Positions 33,480-44,539 of a stretch of 64,000 bases of DNA are shown here, in pieces. The notes beneath the pieces are model-generated. The model did not search any database. It was not told where the DNA came from and saw nothing but the letters and a program-made list of their open reading frames with translations. Source of the DNA: Heterocephalus glaber (Eukaryota > Chordata > Mammalia > Rodentia > Bathyergidae); assembly GCF_000247695.1 (NCBI RefSeq), contig NW_004624882.1, positions 2,274,985-2,338,984 on the forward strand. Reading direction: 5' to 3'. The translations under genes and the position numbers were made by a program. Within the stretch, counting starts at the first letter, position 1. Each line of letters begins with the position of its first letter.

Positions 33480-33602
33480 CATTCCGTATATGTACTGCTC
33501 AGTACAGTGGCCACTAGACATCATATCAAATGGCTATTGACATATCAAATGGCTATTGACAACTTGAAATATGATCAGTATGAGTAAATCACTAAAATTT
33601 AA

Positions 33603-33797
33603 CTTTTTTCCTGAACTGGGGACTGAACTCAGGTACCTCACAATGAGCTGCATCCCCAGCCCTTTTTATTTTTTTTATTTTGAAACAGGGTCTCGCTGTC
33701 TCTAAGTTGCTCAGGTGAAGCTCGAACTTGCAATCCTCCTGCCTCAGCCTCCCAGAGAGTGCTAGGATTACAGGTATGCACTACTGCTCCTGGCTTT
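33603..33797 (-). mobile_element. B1-dID dimeric SINE, antisense
   Basis: GGGGACTGAACTCAGGTACC, GAGCTGCATCCCCAGCCC, TTTTGAAACAGGGTCTCGCT and CTGCCTCAGCCTCCCAGAGA, then GGATTACAGGTATGCACTAC. This is one of the better preserved dimers. Confidence 0.9.
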
Positions 33798-34199
33798 TGA
33801 ACTTTTAGTTTTATTTAAATTTAAATAGTCACACAAGGCTAGTGGCTCCCATGTTGAGCGGGGTGGTTCCAGGGCTTCAGTTCCTGCTCTGAATCAGATA
33901 CCCCTCCTCATTGTTCTATCCTTGGAGTGGCCAGCCTACATGCAGCTCCTCATCGATCGATGAGTAATGTGTGAAGCAGCATGAAGGAAAACAAACCACC
34001 CCTGGGAATGATTACAAGTTGCAGAACACCCTTAGAAATACCTAAAATGATTCTGCAACATAGAAACATGTAATAGCGGCCCAACCACCACAAATAAAAG
34101 AAATGTTTTCCTAACTACATCTGAGTATGCAGAAAGAGGGTAGGATGAGGTCAGAAATAAGATCGCTCATATTCAAGCATCTATATATGTTTTTCCTCT
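33798..34199. other. Unannotated sequence
   Basis: No repeat or gene recognised. Confidence 0.4.
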
Positions 34200-34580
34200 C
34201 TTACATCCACTCCAGTGGACTCCTGCTTCTAACTCTACCCTTACAGATTGGGCAGGCAAACTACTTGCTCTTCTTTAAGTACCTTCTCCTTCTTTCTACA
34301 TTTTCTTGGGCTATCTTTTCTCCTGGCAATGTCTTTCTGTGCCTCTATAAATACAAAAATGAACACATTCTTCAAGGATGAACTCAAATCTATAAAAATC
34401 TATAATCTCTTTTCCAGGACTCCTTTTTTTTTTTTTTTGCCTCCACAGGATGCCATTCATTCTTCATCTATTTCATTTGGAACACTGAGTATTCCAGCTT
34501 CAGATCATAGCTTTATGTGCACATCATCTATCTAATTTAACCCAGGTGAGCACTCTACAGCACAGGGACTAAACCTGGTC
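34200..34580 (+). mobile_element. L2-type LINE 3' fragment, sense
   Basis: Pyrimidine-rich sequence with TCTCCTGGCAATGTCTTTCT, TTCTTCAAGGATGAACTCAA and a late CTCTACAGCACAGGGACTAA resembles the 3' coding and tail region of L2. The overlapping ORFs are remnants or chance. Confidence 0.5.
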
Positions 34581-34959
34581 CACTGCATGTTTCTGTAAGT
34601 AAAGTACTAATGGAAAACTGCCATGCTCATTATTGTACGTATTGTCTTTTTTGTTTCGATGGTATAGCCGCTGGGTTGAGTAATAGTAACAGAGACAATC
34701 TAGTCTTCAAAGCCTATTTCCTATCTGTCTCTTCATAGAAAACATCTGTTGACCTTTACTATAAGTCTCTACAGACTACAGAAAGTATATTTGGTTTATT
34801 TTTATAATGTTCACAAAACCCAGACTATTGCCCTACATATAGCAGTAATATCATAAATATTCTAAATGATTTTTTCCTTTAATCGGGATTTAATAGTAAT
34901 ATCTGCTATCAATATCAATTTTCTATTTGCAAACAGTACCCCGACAAAGTTCTCATTTA
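34581..34959. other. Unannotated sequence
   Basis: No repeat or gene recognised. Confidence 0.4.
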
Positions 34960-35130
34960 CTCATCAGGTAGGTTGCTGGCACAGGGAAAGCAGGTGTCAT
35001 TACCCACATCCTCCACGAGGAGGAATTACGGCACAGAATTGCTTAAGTCACACAACGAGTAAGGAAGGAGCTACAAAACAGCATCATAAACCCACATCTT
35101 CAGATTCTGCTTCTCTTCTGCTCTGTTTTC
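34960..35130 (-). repeat. MIR, antisense
   Basis: The arrangement GTGTCATTACCCACATCC, GAATTGCTTAAGTCACACAA, CGAGTAAGGAAGGAGC and CAGATTCTGCTTCTCTTCTG follows the antisense MIR consensus order. Confidence 0.65.
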
Positions 35131-35206
35131 CCTTAACTTAAACTAAAATATCACTGGCACCCAAAATAAAAATGTGAATACACTTAGTAAATTAATAATC
35201 ACATAC

Positions 35207-35322
35207 GGGCTGGGCGTGTCATCCCAGCACTCAGGAAGCTGAGGGAGGAGGATCACCATGAGTTCGAGGCCAGCCTGAACTACATAGCGAGACCCTGTCT
35301 CAAAAAAACAACAAACAAAAAA
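35207..35322 (+). mobile_element. B1-type SINE monomer, sense
   Basis: GGGCTGGGCGTGTCATCCCA, GAGGAGGATCACCATGAGTT and CGAGGCCAGCCTGAACTACA, then AGCGAGACCCTGTCTCAAAA with an A-rich tail. It is close to the B1 consensus and lacks the dID partner. Confidence 0.9.
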
Positions 35323-35979
35323 TAATAATAATCACAGCCCAGGCAACTATTTTTATGAGAATCAGTTAAAATATTTTTATGATTCAAAATTCAAAAATAA
35401 TGTAAATGTTAATTTTGAAAATTTAATTAAGATTCTAAAAGCTTTGTAAGAACACCCCCCACACAAACAAAGCAGAACTTTTCCCAAGGAAAACTTCAAG
35501 AGATACAGGAAATGTACACTTTCCACACTGGTCACACGGATTCTCCCTGCTCTGTTTGTCCTCCTTGCAAAGGCAGTTGCTCTCTCTTTCATTTAACACC
35601 TAAAAACTATTGACTTCAAGCTAGTAGCTATCAGATTAAGCCATAAGTAAGAATAATATGCCCCAATGGTGTGTTCAGCCTACCCAGGCCAATTTTATCT
35701 AATTCAAGTCCATTATCTGCTCAGCAACACCTCTTTACTACGCTGTATTGATTGTTTACACAGCTGATATGAAATATTGGAAAGAAGAGTGGTGAGAATA
35801 CAGGATATTTGTTTTATGTCATCTGTAAAAGTTCTCCGGGCTTATTGTAAATATATTAAAACACTAGACTCATAAATTTTTAAACAATATTTGGAATGTC
35901 TTTGCATTTATATTAGATAATTACGTTTTTGATACACATACAAGATTTTTTTAAATACCTGTTTCTCTGAAATGGGTCT
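35323..35979. other. Unannotated sequence
   Basis: No repeat or gene recognised. Confidence 0.4.
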
Positions 35980-36215
35980 CTTTTTAATTTTATTGAGGTA
36001 TAATTGACAAAACTGTTTATATTTAAAGTATACAACTGGATATTCTGATGTATGTATGCATGGGGAAATAATCACCACAATCAAGCTAATTAACATATCT
36101 ATCGCCTCATATGGTTATTATTTTCCTTTTTGAATTTGTGAGAGCACTTAAGATCTACCAAAATGGGTCACATTCTTTTCAGGATCTACTTATTTCTGCC
36201 CAGTGAGAAGGAATA
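35980..36215 (-). mobile_element. L1M 3'UTR fragment, antisense
   Basis: TTTATTGAGGTATAATTGAC, TTAAAGTATACAACTGGATA and CACCACAATCAAGCTAATTA are standard antisense landmarks of old L1M 3'UTRs. Confidence 0.75.
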
Positions 36216-36418
36216 GATTTGTTTTTGAGCCTCTTTAGGGTGGTGCAGTTGGCTTAAATTATGTGTGCTATTTAAAGCAAATGAAAAGTTTCAATCTAGG
36301 CAGGGGGCTCTCTGAGCTCGAGGCTATCTTATTGCCCCAAAATGCATGCCATGAAGTATGCATTCAACTCTCTGCAAGCATTCAATAAATGTTCATAGAT
36401 GCAACACATCTATATCTA
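36216..36418. other. Unannotated sequence
   Basis: Short stretch with nothing recognised. Confidence 0.4.
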
Positions 36419-37250
36419 TGAATTTGGGGAGGAACACTGAGGCTTGAACCCAGGGCCTCCACACTGAGCTCCATTCCCAGTCCTTTTCATTTTTTATTTT
36501 GAGACAAGGTCTCACTGAGTTTGCCCAGGCAGAATTTGAACTTGTGATCCTTCGGTCTCAGTCTCCCAAGTGCTTGGCTTATAGGCCTGGGGCACTGTTG
36601 TAGTCAGGGTTTGCAAGGGAATAGATTTAATACAGGACACATAATTTATAGGATTATTTTATCACATTCACCCAAAAAGTCTAATGTAAAGGAGTACGAG
36701 AGATCTGTCCACATGCTAGAGACCCGAAGAATCCAGCCAAGGACCTGGGTCCCACAGCAATGTCCCACACAAGTCCAGCTACAGGCCTAGGGCCCGAGGC
36801 AGTGTCCTCCACCAGTCCAGCCTAGAGCCCATGGCAATGTCTCATGCAAGTCTGTATCAAGGATCTGCACTGGGAAGGCCCTAAGGCTAGTAGTGAAATC
36901 TAGAAAGTCTGCGCTGGCGGGGTGAAGGGTCTGTGCCACCAGGCTGAGGGATCTGCAGTGGCGCCAGGAAGCGATGCTCCCCTGAAGAGAACTGCAGCCG
37001 TCCTTGGAGACAGCGAGGACCCGAGCTCCTGTGAAGATGAGAACAGCCAAGTGCGTATCAGGAAAACCAGCCAGCAAGCTTCTCCAGGAAAATCAACAGC
37101 ATACAACCTTCCCCTCCAGCTCTCCTTTTATGCTGTTGGTAACATTTCTCAGGTGAGTCTTCCACATCCAGAAGCACGCTGACTCAGTCCAGCTAGGCAT
37201 TCCAAGTTGACCATTGGTTAATCCACCACAGGCACCATGCCTGGCTAGTT
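36419..37250 (-). mobile_element. B1-dID dimeric SINE, antisense, split by a solo LTR
   Basis: 36419-36595 holds GGCTTGAACCCAGGGCCTCC, GAGCTCCATTCCCAGTCC, TTTTGAGACAAGGTCTCACT and TATAGGCCTGGGGCAC. The missing end CACCATGCCTGGCTAG lies at 37233-37248, after a 635-bp LTR. Joining the two parts at GGCAC restores the normal SINE order. Confidence 0.88.
36596..37230 (-). mobile_element. Solo LTR, 635 bp, with 5-bp target duplication
   Basis: Begins TGTTGTAGTCAGGGTTTGCA and ends GGTTAATCCACCACA, so it has TG...CA termini. The flanking 5-mers GGCAC (36591-36595 and 37231-37235) are identical and lie inside a SINE, so both ends are defined. The GTCAGGGTT start is typical of an LTR read antisense, hence the minus call. 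No gag, pol or env sequence is present. Several ORFs of 68-96 codons inside it in both orientations are chance frames in a GC-richer repeat. Confidence 0.85.
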
Positions 37251-37466
37251 TGTTTTTGTTTTAAGCACACTTAAGATTTTCAAGCCATTATGACAAGAAT
37301 TATTAGAACTTCCTGGAACACAGGTGTAATATAGATGTGATCTAGTTCCCTGGGTCAGCACAATAAACTGCTAATCCACTACAACCAGGTCTGCCATCAG
37401 AGGTCAGCATTTCTGTTGAAGAAAGGCCACCAGGCTAGCTGGGCAATAGGCTACACCCCAAAATCT

Positions 37467-37559
37467 ATTTTTTTCTTTTTTTTGCAGTTCTGGGAATTGA
37501 ACCCAGGGTCTCCCATATGCTAGGGAAGAGCTCTACCACTGACCTATACCCTCGGCCTC
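37467..37559 (-). repeat. ID-type SINE, antisense, older
   Basis: A T-rich tail, then CAGTTCTGGGAATTGAACCC, AGGGTCTCCCATATGCTAGG, AAGAGCTCTACCACTGACCT and ATACCCTCGGCC. It keeps the classic ID core. Confidence 0.83.
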
Positions 37560-37829
37560 AAAAATGTTAATACTTATGACACAGAGCCACTCCTTTGCTT
37601 TTTACATTTTCTTTTTTAACCTTCCTTTTACATTTGTTTATTTATACTCTGACGCTCTCTGAAGATGACTTCAAGCAGCCTGCAAAGGCACATATGATGT
37701 GTTTAAAATAAGAAAAAAGAAGCATGTCTTAGCTCAATTCTTCTTATGCTTGACACGAGCCAAAGACTAAAAGTGTATGGTGAACTCAGTCTGCACCCAG
37801 ATTCCTGATGTCAGCCGAAGCCCAGGGCA

Positions 37830-38040
37830 GATGATAGAGCCAGACTCCCTAACGTTGAGTCCTGGTTCTAAACTCAGGTTATGCAATGCCATGCCGTGTG
37901 ACCTCAACCAAGTGGGCTCTCCTCTCTGTACCTCAATTTCCCCAGGCAAAATCAGTATACTAACAATACTTACCTTAATTCATATCAGGTGTAGAACTAG
38001 AACCTGGTACATAGCCCTACCCTGTCAGCAAGTTCAAGGA
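37830..38040 (+). repeat. MIR, sense
   Basis: GAGCCAGACTCCCTAACGTT, GTGTGACCTCAACCAAGTGG, CTGTACCTCAATTTCCCCAG and AGAACCTGGTACATAG follow MIR order from 5' to 3'. Confidence 0.72.
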
Positions 38041-38776
38041 GTACTAGCACTAGGCAGTGATGATTCAGCATTGGCCCAGTAGGTAATGACTTAGACCAGT
38101 CTACCTCAATCAAGGGTAAGGCACCTAAGTGTATTTCTGATACCTTCCACTCCACATTTCTCATTTCCTTCTACATGTATCTCCTCTCCCCTACCTCTTG
38201 CTGTGCTGGAGATCAGACCCAGGAGTTCCTCCTTCTTAACAGTCAAGCACTCTTGAAAGTGCAAGAGGTCTCATTCTGTGGTCAGTGACAGGCTGAGCCA
38301 TACTCTGCTGACTGTCACCAATCTCTTCTCAGAGTTTAACAATATGATAGCTTTTAGCTCTACCCTTAAGGATATACTTATGTCACTGAAGGGGGAATTT
38401 AGAGGACTGAGAAGCTTTTAATCTTGATTAAAAAAAAAAAAGCTTTCTGTTGCATGATGGCCAGGAGAAAGATGCAGATTTCAAGCTACTTTTATTACTC
38501 TTGACTAAAAACATATTATTTGGTTAATTAGTGAGCCCTAAATGAGAGAAGACAACAATGTATAGATGATAGAGTGGGGGTAAGGTACACAGAGCATTTT
38601 GGAGGACAGCGTTTGCCAAGTAGGAGGACACACCCAAGGTCATTCTGGCCATGGGAATTCAGGCAGGACCCTATCTGAAAGGCTCTGGCATTAGATCTAC
38701 AGGCTAATTAATCTTGGGAGTGCCTCTTTGGGTAGCTATGAGAAGGAATAGAAAAAGGACAAGCTAATTATTCTGG
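38041..38776. other. Mostly unannotated
   Basis: A weak antisense ID-like segment may lie at 38200-38262 (GTGCTGGAGATCAGACCCAG). The rest is unrecognised. Confidence 0.35.
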
Positions 38777-38800
38777 ATATATATATATATATATATATAT
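38777..38800 (+). repeat. (AT)n microsatellite
   Basis: Twelve AT units at the edge of an antisense LTR remnant. Confidence 0.95.
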
Positions 38801-39290
38801 TGCTGCATGAAAAATGACTTCAAAACTTAGCAGTTAAAAATAATAACCATCATTTATGTTTCCACTGAATCTCCAAGGTGGGTAGAGCCAGTGTCAGCTG
38901 GGGCAGCTCTGTTAAAGCTGGGGTATCCAGTTTCAACATGGCACATTCATATGGCTGCCAAGTTGGTGCTAGTCGTAATTGGGTTTTAGTTCTTCTGGAG
39001 TAGGCCTTTCCATAGATCTGCTTTGACCTCTCCAAGCATACAAGTTGGTTTCCAAGACTGGGTGTTCTAAGAGATAGGTAGAGGTCATAGGCCTCTCAAG
39101 GTTAATGTCCAGAAACCATTGTATTCTATTGTCTAAGCAGTCACAAAGCCTGCTCACATTCAAGTTTTGGGGTGGGGGCATAGGGACCTGCTGCTAAGCT
39201 AATGAAGTATGTCAAAGAATATGTGGCCATCTTCATTTGCTATGCTAAATCATCTTAAGTAGAGGAGAAGACTAAGAGAATCATCCAATC
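38801..39290 (-). mobile_element. LTR remnant (MLT1-like), antisense
   Basis: GCTGCATGAAAAATGACTTC, CAAAACTTAGCAGTTAAAAA and CAGTGTCAGCTGGGGCAGCT, then CACATTCATATGGCTGCCAA. It is the same family as the copies at 16897 and 30390. Confidence 0.55.
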
Positions 39291-40827
39291 TGTCTCACCT
39301 CCTCCTCCATCAGCTCAACAGAGCAGAGAAATCCTAACTGGCTACCATACAAAATAGGCCCTTCCTCCTCCCTCAAGACCACAGGAACCCTTTGGGGTCC
39401 ATGTTGTCACATTTTAGAATTTCTTTCCTTTGGGTTCCTTGTATACCTTTAGAAAATCTACCTCCTGCTTCCCTAAAATTGATGGTCTCAGCCTCACTGG
39501 GTAGGATTAAGATGTAAAAATAAAGTGGTACGTACAGCTGTGGGGAGGAAGAGATACATGCAATGAAATGTGCTGTGTCTATCCCAGGGGATGACTGGGC
39601 TTTATCAGCCACCAGGTGATTATGAATTTTTGATGAGCTTCTAAATCATGACATTTCTGACTACACATTTACAAATACAACTTAATTAAAAGCAAAAGTT
39701 GGCAACTTTAGTAGCTTTCTGGTAGTAAAACGATTACCATCACATTTATTTAGCCCAAGGTGATGGAAACACGTTAAAAATTCCACTCTCACATTTAAAG
39801 ACATGAGAGATATCTTGTTTTCAGTTATTTCTGCTTCAGTATAGATTATATCTATTAAATCCTTCTGTTTTTAAGTGGAAATTTGTACATACCTAAGCTA
39901 GAGGGCTATTTCGCTAAAAATCAACTTCCATTATGAGATTTTGTAATAGACTTAAAGGGCAAATGTTCAGGGTGTGATATAATTCATTTTTTTAGATCCT
40001 AGGTTTGAGGGGATCACAAAATCAAAAGACTTGTGGACTTTTGTAATAAGCTGTAAAAGTTAAAATGATTTAGCTGTAGGGACCAGGAGCTTTGGACAAG
40101 GACTGCTATGGGTACTCCGGCTTTGTCCAGAAAAAAAGGCTTCATTGCACCAAGGCTATAATCATTTTACCATTTCTTTTAACAGCCTGAAAATTTTCTT
40201 ATAAAGATCAGGTTCTTAAATTTTACCCAAAAGGATAAAAAGAAGCTTGGGAGAGACTAATGACTAATGATTTCTTCTCTAAAAATAAATCCCACTTTTG
40301 AATGTGGCAGCCTGGGAGGAGATAGATCTGCTCACAGAGCACGGAGTTAGGAAGCTTGAGTAACCAGAGTCACAAGCCCACCTCTTTCCCACTCGGCACC
40401 AGCCAGAGGGTTTCCTGTCACATTCGTGGGAACCCCTCCAAGTCAGAGCTGCTACATGAGGGGCACACAGAAGCCATCAGTTCGTGTCGGACCCAAAGGC
40501 ATATCAATTCTCTCTGCAGAGCTCAGAAGATGACATAATGCATTTGGTGAGGGCTCACATGTCTGTCAAAAGATGATTCATCAGGGCAAAAACTAGGACA
40601 ACACAATTCTACAGAATGGTTCTGCATCTCCAGGTGCCTAGGGATTAAAGGAAATATTGGAAATAAAAGAGACTCAGTCTAGACTAGGAAAAAAGTAAAA
40701 TAAAACGAACCAAACAAATTGTTATGCTTTTCTGTCATGGACTCTTCCTGCTGGGGGTTAACGTAATGGTCAAGCTGAAGTTCAAATAAAAACTGTCAAT
40801 CCAAGAGGCAATGTCTGTGATTTAGGC
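39291..40827. other. Unannotated unique sequence
   Basis: About 1.5 kb without a recognised repeat. ORFs of 60-79 codons on both strands are unrecognised. Together with 44.5-48.0 kb it is one of the larger repeat-poor blocks. Confidence 0.35.
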
Positions 40828-41026
40828 AAGTGCTACTGAAAGTGTGGCCCACGGACTAGCAGCATCAGCCATTGTTATGTGGCTTGGAAGTTTGTGTGAA
40901 ATGCAGGTTTTCGTGGGTTCCATTTGAGAATTACTGAATCAGAATCTCAGGGAGTAGGCTCCAGAAATCCATGTTTTACAATCCCTTCACCTAAAAACTG
41001 AACATACTATAGTGTGAGAAGCACCA
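40828..41026 (-). mobile_element. MER5A-type hAT-Charlie MITE
   Basis: The left end AAGTGCTACTGAAAGTGTGG and right end GTGTGAGAAGCACC are degenerate versions of the CAGTGGTTCTCAAAG inverted repeat. Internal CGGACTAGCAGCATCAGCCA, TTACTGAATCAGAATCTCAG and AGAAATCCATGTTTTACAAT are diagnostic. Confidence 0.82.
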
Positions 41027-41276
41027 ATTCAGATTGGATACAGGGAAATATGAAGATAGAAGAATCTTTGGTTTACTCGAGCTTAACTTTAAAGAACACA
41101 AAACAGAATGAGCCTTACTTCATGGGTCATTTAAGTGTTTAGAGCATTGCATAATGTTTGACAGGAAGTGAATAAATACTAATCAATGAAACTTGAATTG
41201 TTCACAGACCAGTTACTAAAATCATTTGTCCCCAAATCACTGATGGCATATTCCAAATTTTAGAAAATGTTGATAA

Positions 41277-41400
41277 GCCACATCATGGTGTACTCCTGTG
41301 GTCCCAGCTATTCAAGAGGCTGAGGCAAGATGAATATTTGAGCCCACAAGTTTAAGACCAGCCTAGGCAACATTGTGAGACTGTCTCACAAGACAAAAAT
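41277..41400 (+). repeat. 7SL-derived SINE monomer, sense, diverged
   Basis: CATGGTGTACTCCTGTGGTC, CCAGCTATTCAAGAGGCTGA and GACCAGCCTAGGCAACATTG, then GAGACTGTCTCACAAGACAA. Confidence 0.8.
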
Positions 41401-42311
41401 GAAAACAGTCATGAAGGTTATGTGCAAGGTGCTAAGAATCAAAACAATGCAAGGAAAAAGGAAGAGCACTGGACTCACAGAGAGAGCATGGTTCCTGCTC
41501 CTTGGATGGAAGGACACCTGGCCCCAGTGAAGAGCCCTCCAGGCCAGTTTGGGCTAGACAGAACATTTAACCCTGGCAGTCAGAGACCACACAGCCAGAC
41601 AGTCCATGCTGAACAGGAAGCAGAACCATAAAGTCAGAAGCTAAAAATCTAACCTCTTCCAATTTGCTCCCATTAAGTGGTCTAACACCAAAGTGATAAA
41701 TAATACAAGGGTTTGGGGGACTAACTTCATTAGGTGTTGGCTTATAGTTTGGTGTGGGCCAGACCAGGTCTGATGGTGAACATAGCCAGATAAGTGCCAT
41801 GTGGAATGCACGGAGATTAAATAAAGTAAAGCAAATGATCAGCCATGTTCTGAGTGGTTTAGTATACAATTAGTATGTCCACAGCAAAGAAACGGCCACT
41901 CATTCATTCCACAACAAGAACTGAGCAACCCCTGAACACCAGCTGAACCCAGAATCCTATGGCTTTGGGTTGGCAATTGTACTTGCTTGAATCAGACTGG
42001 TAGACCTTGACCTCAAACAGAAGTCCTCCTTCTTACCAGACCTACATGGAGTTCTGCATTACAACAATCGTTCTCAACCTTTGGCATGTTTAATGCATGA
42101 TGAAGCAAGCTTAGGCCAATTGTACAGCTAAAGATGGGACTAAGGAATATTTGTAGAACACTCCTCAAGTAATTCTATTATATAGACAGCTCTGGGAATG
42201 AAAAGGCGGGAGGAGAAGGGAGGAGAGAGAAGCCAGTCCTTGTTCAGCCTCCCTTTGAAGAGTTGGAGAGGAGGGATGGGACAGTTTCAAGACTGGAAGC
42301 TCCATTAAACT
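41401..42311. other. Unannotated sequence
   Basis: No repeat or gene is recognised. Overlapping ORFs at 41422-41631 and 41567-41869 (opposite strands) are not credible. Confidence 0.4.
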
Positions 42312-42711
42312 TGTCTTAGTTACTTTCTCATCACTGAGACACAATATCCAACACCTGCATATTGAAGAAGTTTATTCTGGCTCACAGTTTGTAGAGGTTT
42401 CAGTCCATAGCTGGTTGGCTCCAAGGCAGGGCAACATGGCAGAGGGGCATGGCAGAAGGGAAAGAGCTCATGGCAGGGTGGTGAGAAGCAGAAAGAGATC
42501 AAGGGAGGAGGGAGGGAGATAGACCCTGCCAGGCCACGGCCCTAGTGACTCACTTGCTCCAACCTGGTTTCACCTCCCAAATCACATTTAGCTATAAACC
42601 CATCCGTGGACTAATGCACTGCTGAGTATCACACCCCTGTGATCTGATCCCCAAAGATCCACCTATGAGCACATGAGGCTTTGAGGGGACATCTGGATAT
42701 AAGCCATAATA
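42312..42711 (-). mobile_element. MaLR-type solo LTR, antisense
   Basis: Starts TGTCTTAGTTACTTTCTCAT and contains GAAGTTTATTCTGGCTCACA, GGTTTCAGTCCATAGCTGGT and GGGGACATCTGGATATAAGC, ending CATAATA. It is the same family as 4202-4593, and the 5-bp duplication is no longer clear (AAACT/GAAGT). Confidence 0.75.
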
Positions 42712-43039
42712 GAAGTAATTAGGGTAAGAGCCTATGTGGCTGAAATACCCCCAGAAAATCAGTTGTTTGCAGCCTGAGACAGAGTAGAATGCAAAAAACG
42801 TGCATTTCATAATATTAATACATACATTTAGGTGAATGATGGGTAGATTTTTTTTAAAGGCACAATGAGAAGAACTAGTGAAAGAACCCAGGTAACAAAT
42901 GGAAAAGTGAACTAACAGATTCTCAGCAGAATCTCAATATATACTTGCCAAACTGAATTAAATTAATTGGGAGGGGGGTGCCAGGATCATAGTAAAGCGC
43001 AGTACATCACTTCTATTAGACCTGTAATGGTCCCTGTTA
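42712..43039. other. Unannotated sequence
   Basis: No repeat or gene recognised. Confidence 0.4.
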
Positions 43040-43145
43040 ATCCAGTTACATCCCTACTTTACAGATAAAGAAATCAAGGCTCAAAGAAGGTAAAGTGACT
43101 TGCAGAGCTAGCATTCCAAATTCAACCTCTCAGATCTCATGACTC
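43040..43145 (-). repeat. MIR, antisense
   Basis: CTACTTTACAGATAAAGAAA, AAGGCTCAAAGAAGGTAAAG, TGACTTGCAGAGCTAGC and a late GACTCTCTTCCACTGCC. Confidence 0.75.
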
Positions 43146-44454
43146 TCTTCCACTGCCTTGGGCTGGAATAGGTAGGGATGCTGGGGAGTGACTCAGTTCA
43201 ATGCTGTTGCTGATCCTGGATCATTGCAATTTATGCTTTCAATTTGAGTCGCTGGAGTTGGCGGGGGGGGGGGGGCTTGATAAGAGTAGCTTAATGCCAG
43301 AGTAGCTTCCAGAGTAGTTAGTGGTTATCTACTCAGGCTCTGCTTATTTCATTAAGACTCTACCTGACAGTGTCCTAGGGACAAGGTCTTTGGGGGAGAA
43401 ATTCCCATTTCCTCTTTTGGTAGTGGAATGTATATCCACTGTAACAGATTTTGGTGCTGATTGTGCCAAATCCTACCTCACTAGTCTTAAGGAACTCAAG
43501 CACCTTTGATTTAGTCTTGCGTGTTGAATGCCTAAAATTGTGAGACACATAATAACTGCTTAATAATGACTTGATGAATGAATAATTACAGGGATGACAC
43601 CTGGGGGGGTTCCTTCTCTAGTTTCCAGGGGATTTTTAAAAATTCATTCCACAAATATTTATTGAGCATGAACTGTGCACATACCCATTGTACATTAGGG
43701 AAGGCTCTCAGTTGTCAATACTATTGCCCTAAGATTAGGGGCTTAGAAATTGGGCACAGGTAGAGGAAAAACAAGAATGCAGTGTGGCTGCTTTTGACTT
43801 CTTACATTACTTAATTTTACTTGGCTTTTCTGTTACATATTTGTTTTAAATCATTCCCTGGCATTGTCATGTGATTAGAAATATATCTCTTGGACTAATG
43901 CTACCCAGCTTCATGGAACTGCTGACCTGGCACACAATCAAATCGGTCTGCCTATGAACAAGCCTAGGAAAATAACTGATTCCTATACCCACATGAGCAG
44001 AAGCAGGCAGACTATTGTTCCTTTATATCATTTGAGCTGTATAAAGGGAAGTGACGGGTCCAAGAACTCACCGGAGAGACAGAAAGTTAATTAAAATGCA
44101 TCTTTCATTGTCTAGAATTTGGGTAATAAATGCTCTACAGAATGCACTGAGAAGGAAGTCCAATGCTCTGCGGTCACATTTCATATCTTCCTTTCTAGCA
44201 TTATGAGAACAGGCCTCCCAGGAGCTGCCTAATCCTGTGTTTAAGGCAAGGCTTTGTGTATAGATGGATATTCTGTGGGCTCCCAGGAAGAGTAAGAGCC
44301 ACTGTTATTGTTATTTACTTTTTAGATTCTAGTTACATACAGACATCATTACATTCATGCCTCACTCAAAATTGTGTTTTCTGAAAGCCTGGGCATTGGT
44401 TCTAGTCTGTTAATGATGGCCAGTCGATCTTTATTCAAAAACAATAATCTTGGG
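43146..44454. other. Mostly unannotated; G13 run at 43263-43275 and a short L2/MIR-like piece at 43640-43720
   Basis: A G homopolymer of 13 bases lies at 43263-43275. AAATATTTATTGAGCATGAAC near 43654 resembles an ancient mammalian repeat tail. Nothing else is recognised. Confidence 0.4.
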
Positions 44455-44534
44455 TCCGGGGATTTAGCTCAGTGGTTTCTCCGCCTGCTTTGCAAGTGCA
44501 AGGTCCCAAGTTTGATCCCCATTACCAAAAAAAA
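44455..44534 (+). mobile_element. Young ID-type SINE, sense
   Basis: GTCCGGGGATTTAGCTCAGT, GGTTTCTCCGCCTGCTTTGC, then AAGTTTGATCCCC and an A10 tail. Flanks AATCTTGGG and AATCTTTGGG suggest a short target duplication. Confidence 0.88.
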
Positions 44535-44539
44535 AATCT

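Noticed and set aside
36787..37182. Overlapping ORFs of 68-96 codons on both strands
   Set aside because: All lie inside the solo LTR 36596-37230, overlap each other and match no retroviral protein.
43263..43275. G13 run as a quadruplex or two-colour sequencing artefact
   Set aside because: A single G run cannot form a standard intramolecular quadruplex, and there is no adapter or coverage evidence for an artefact.
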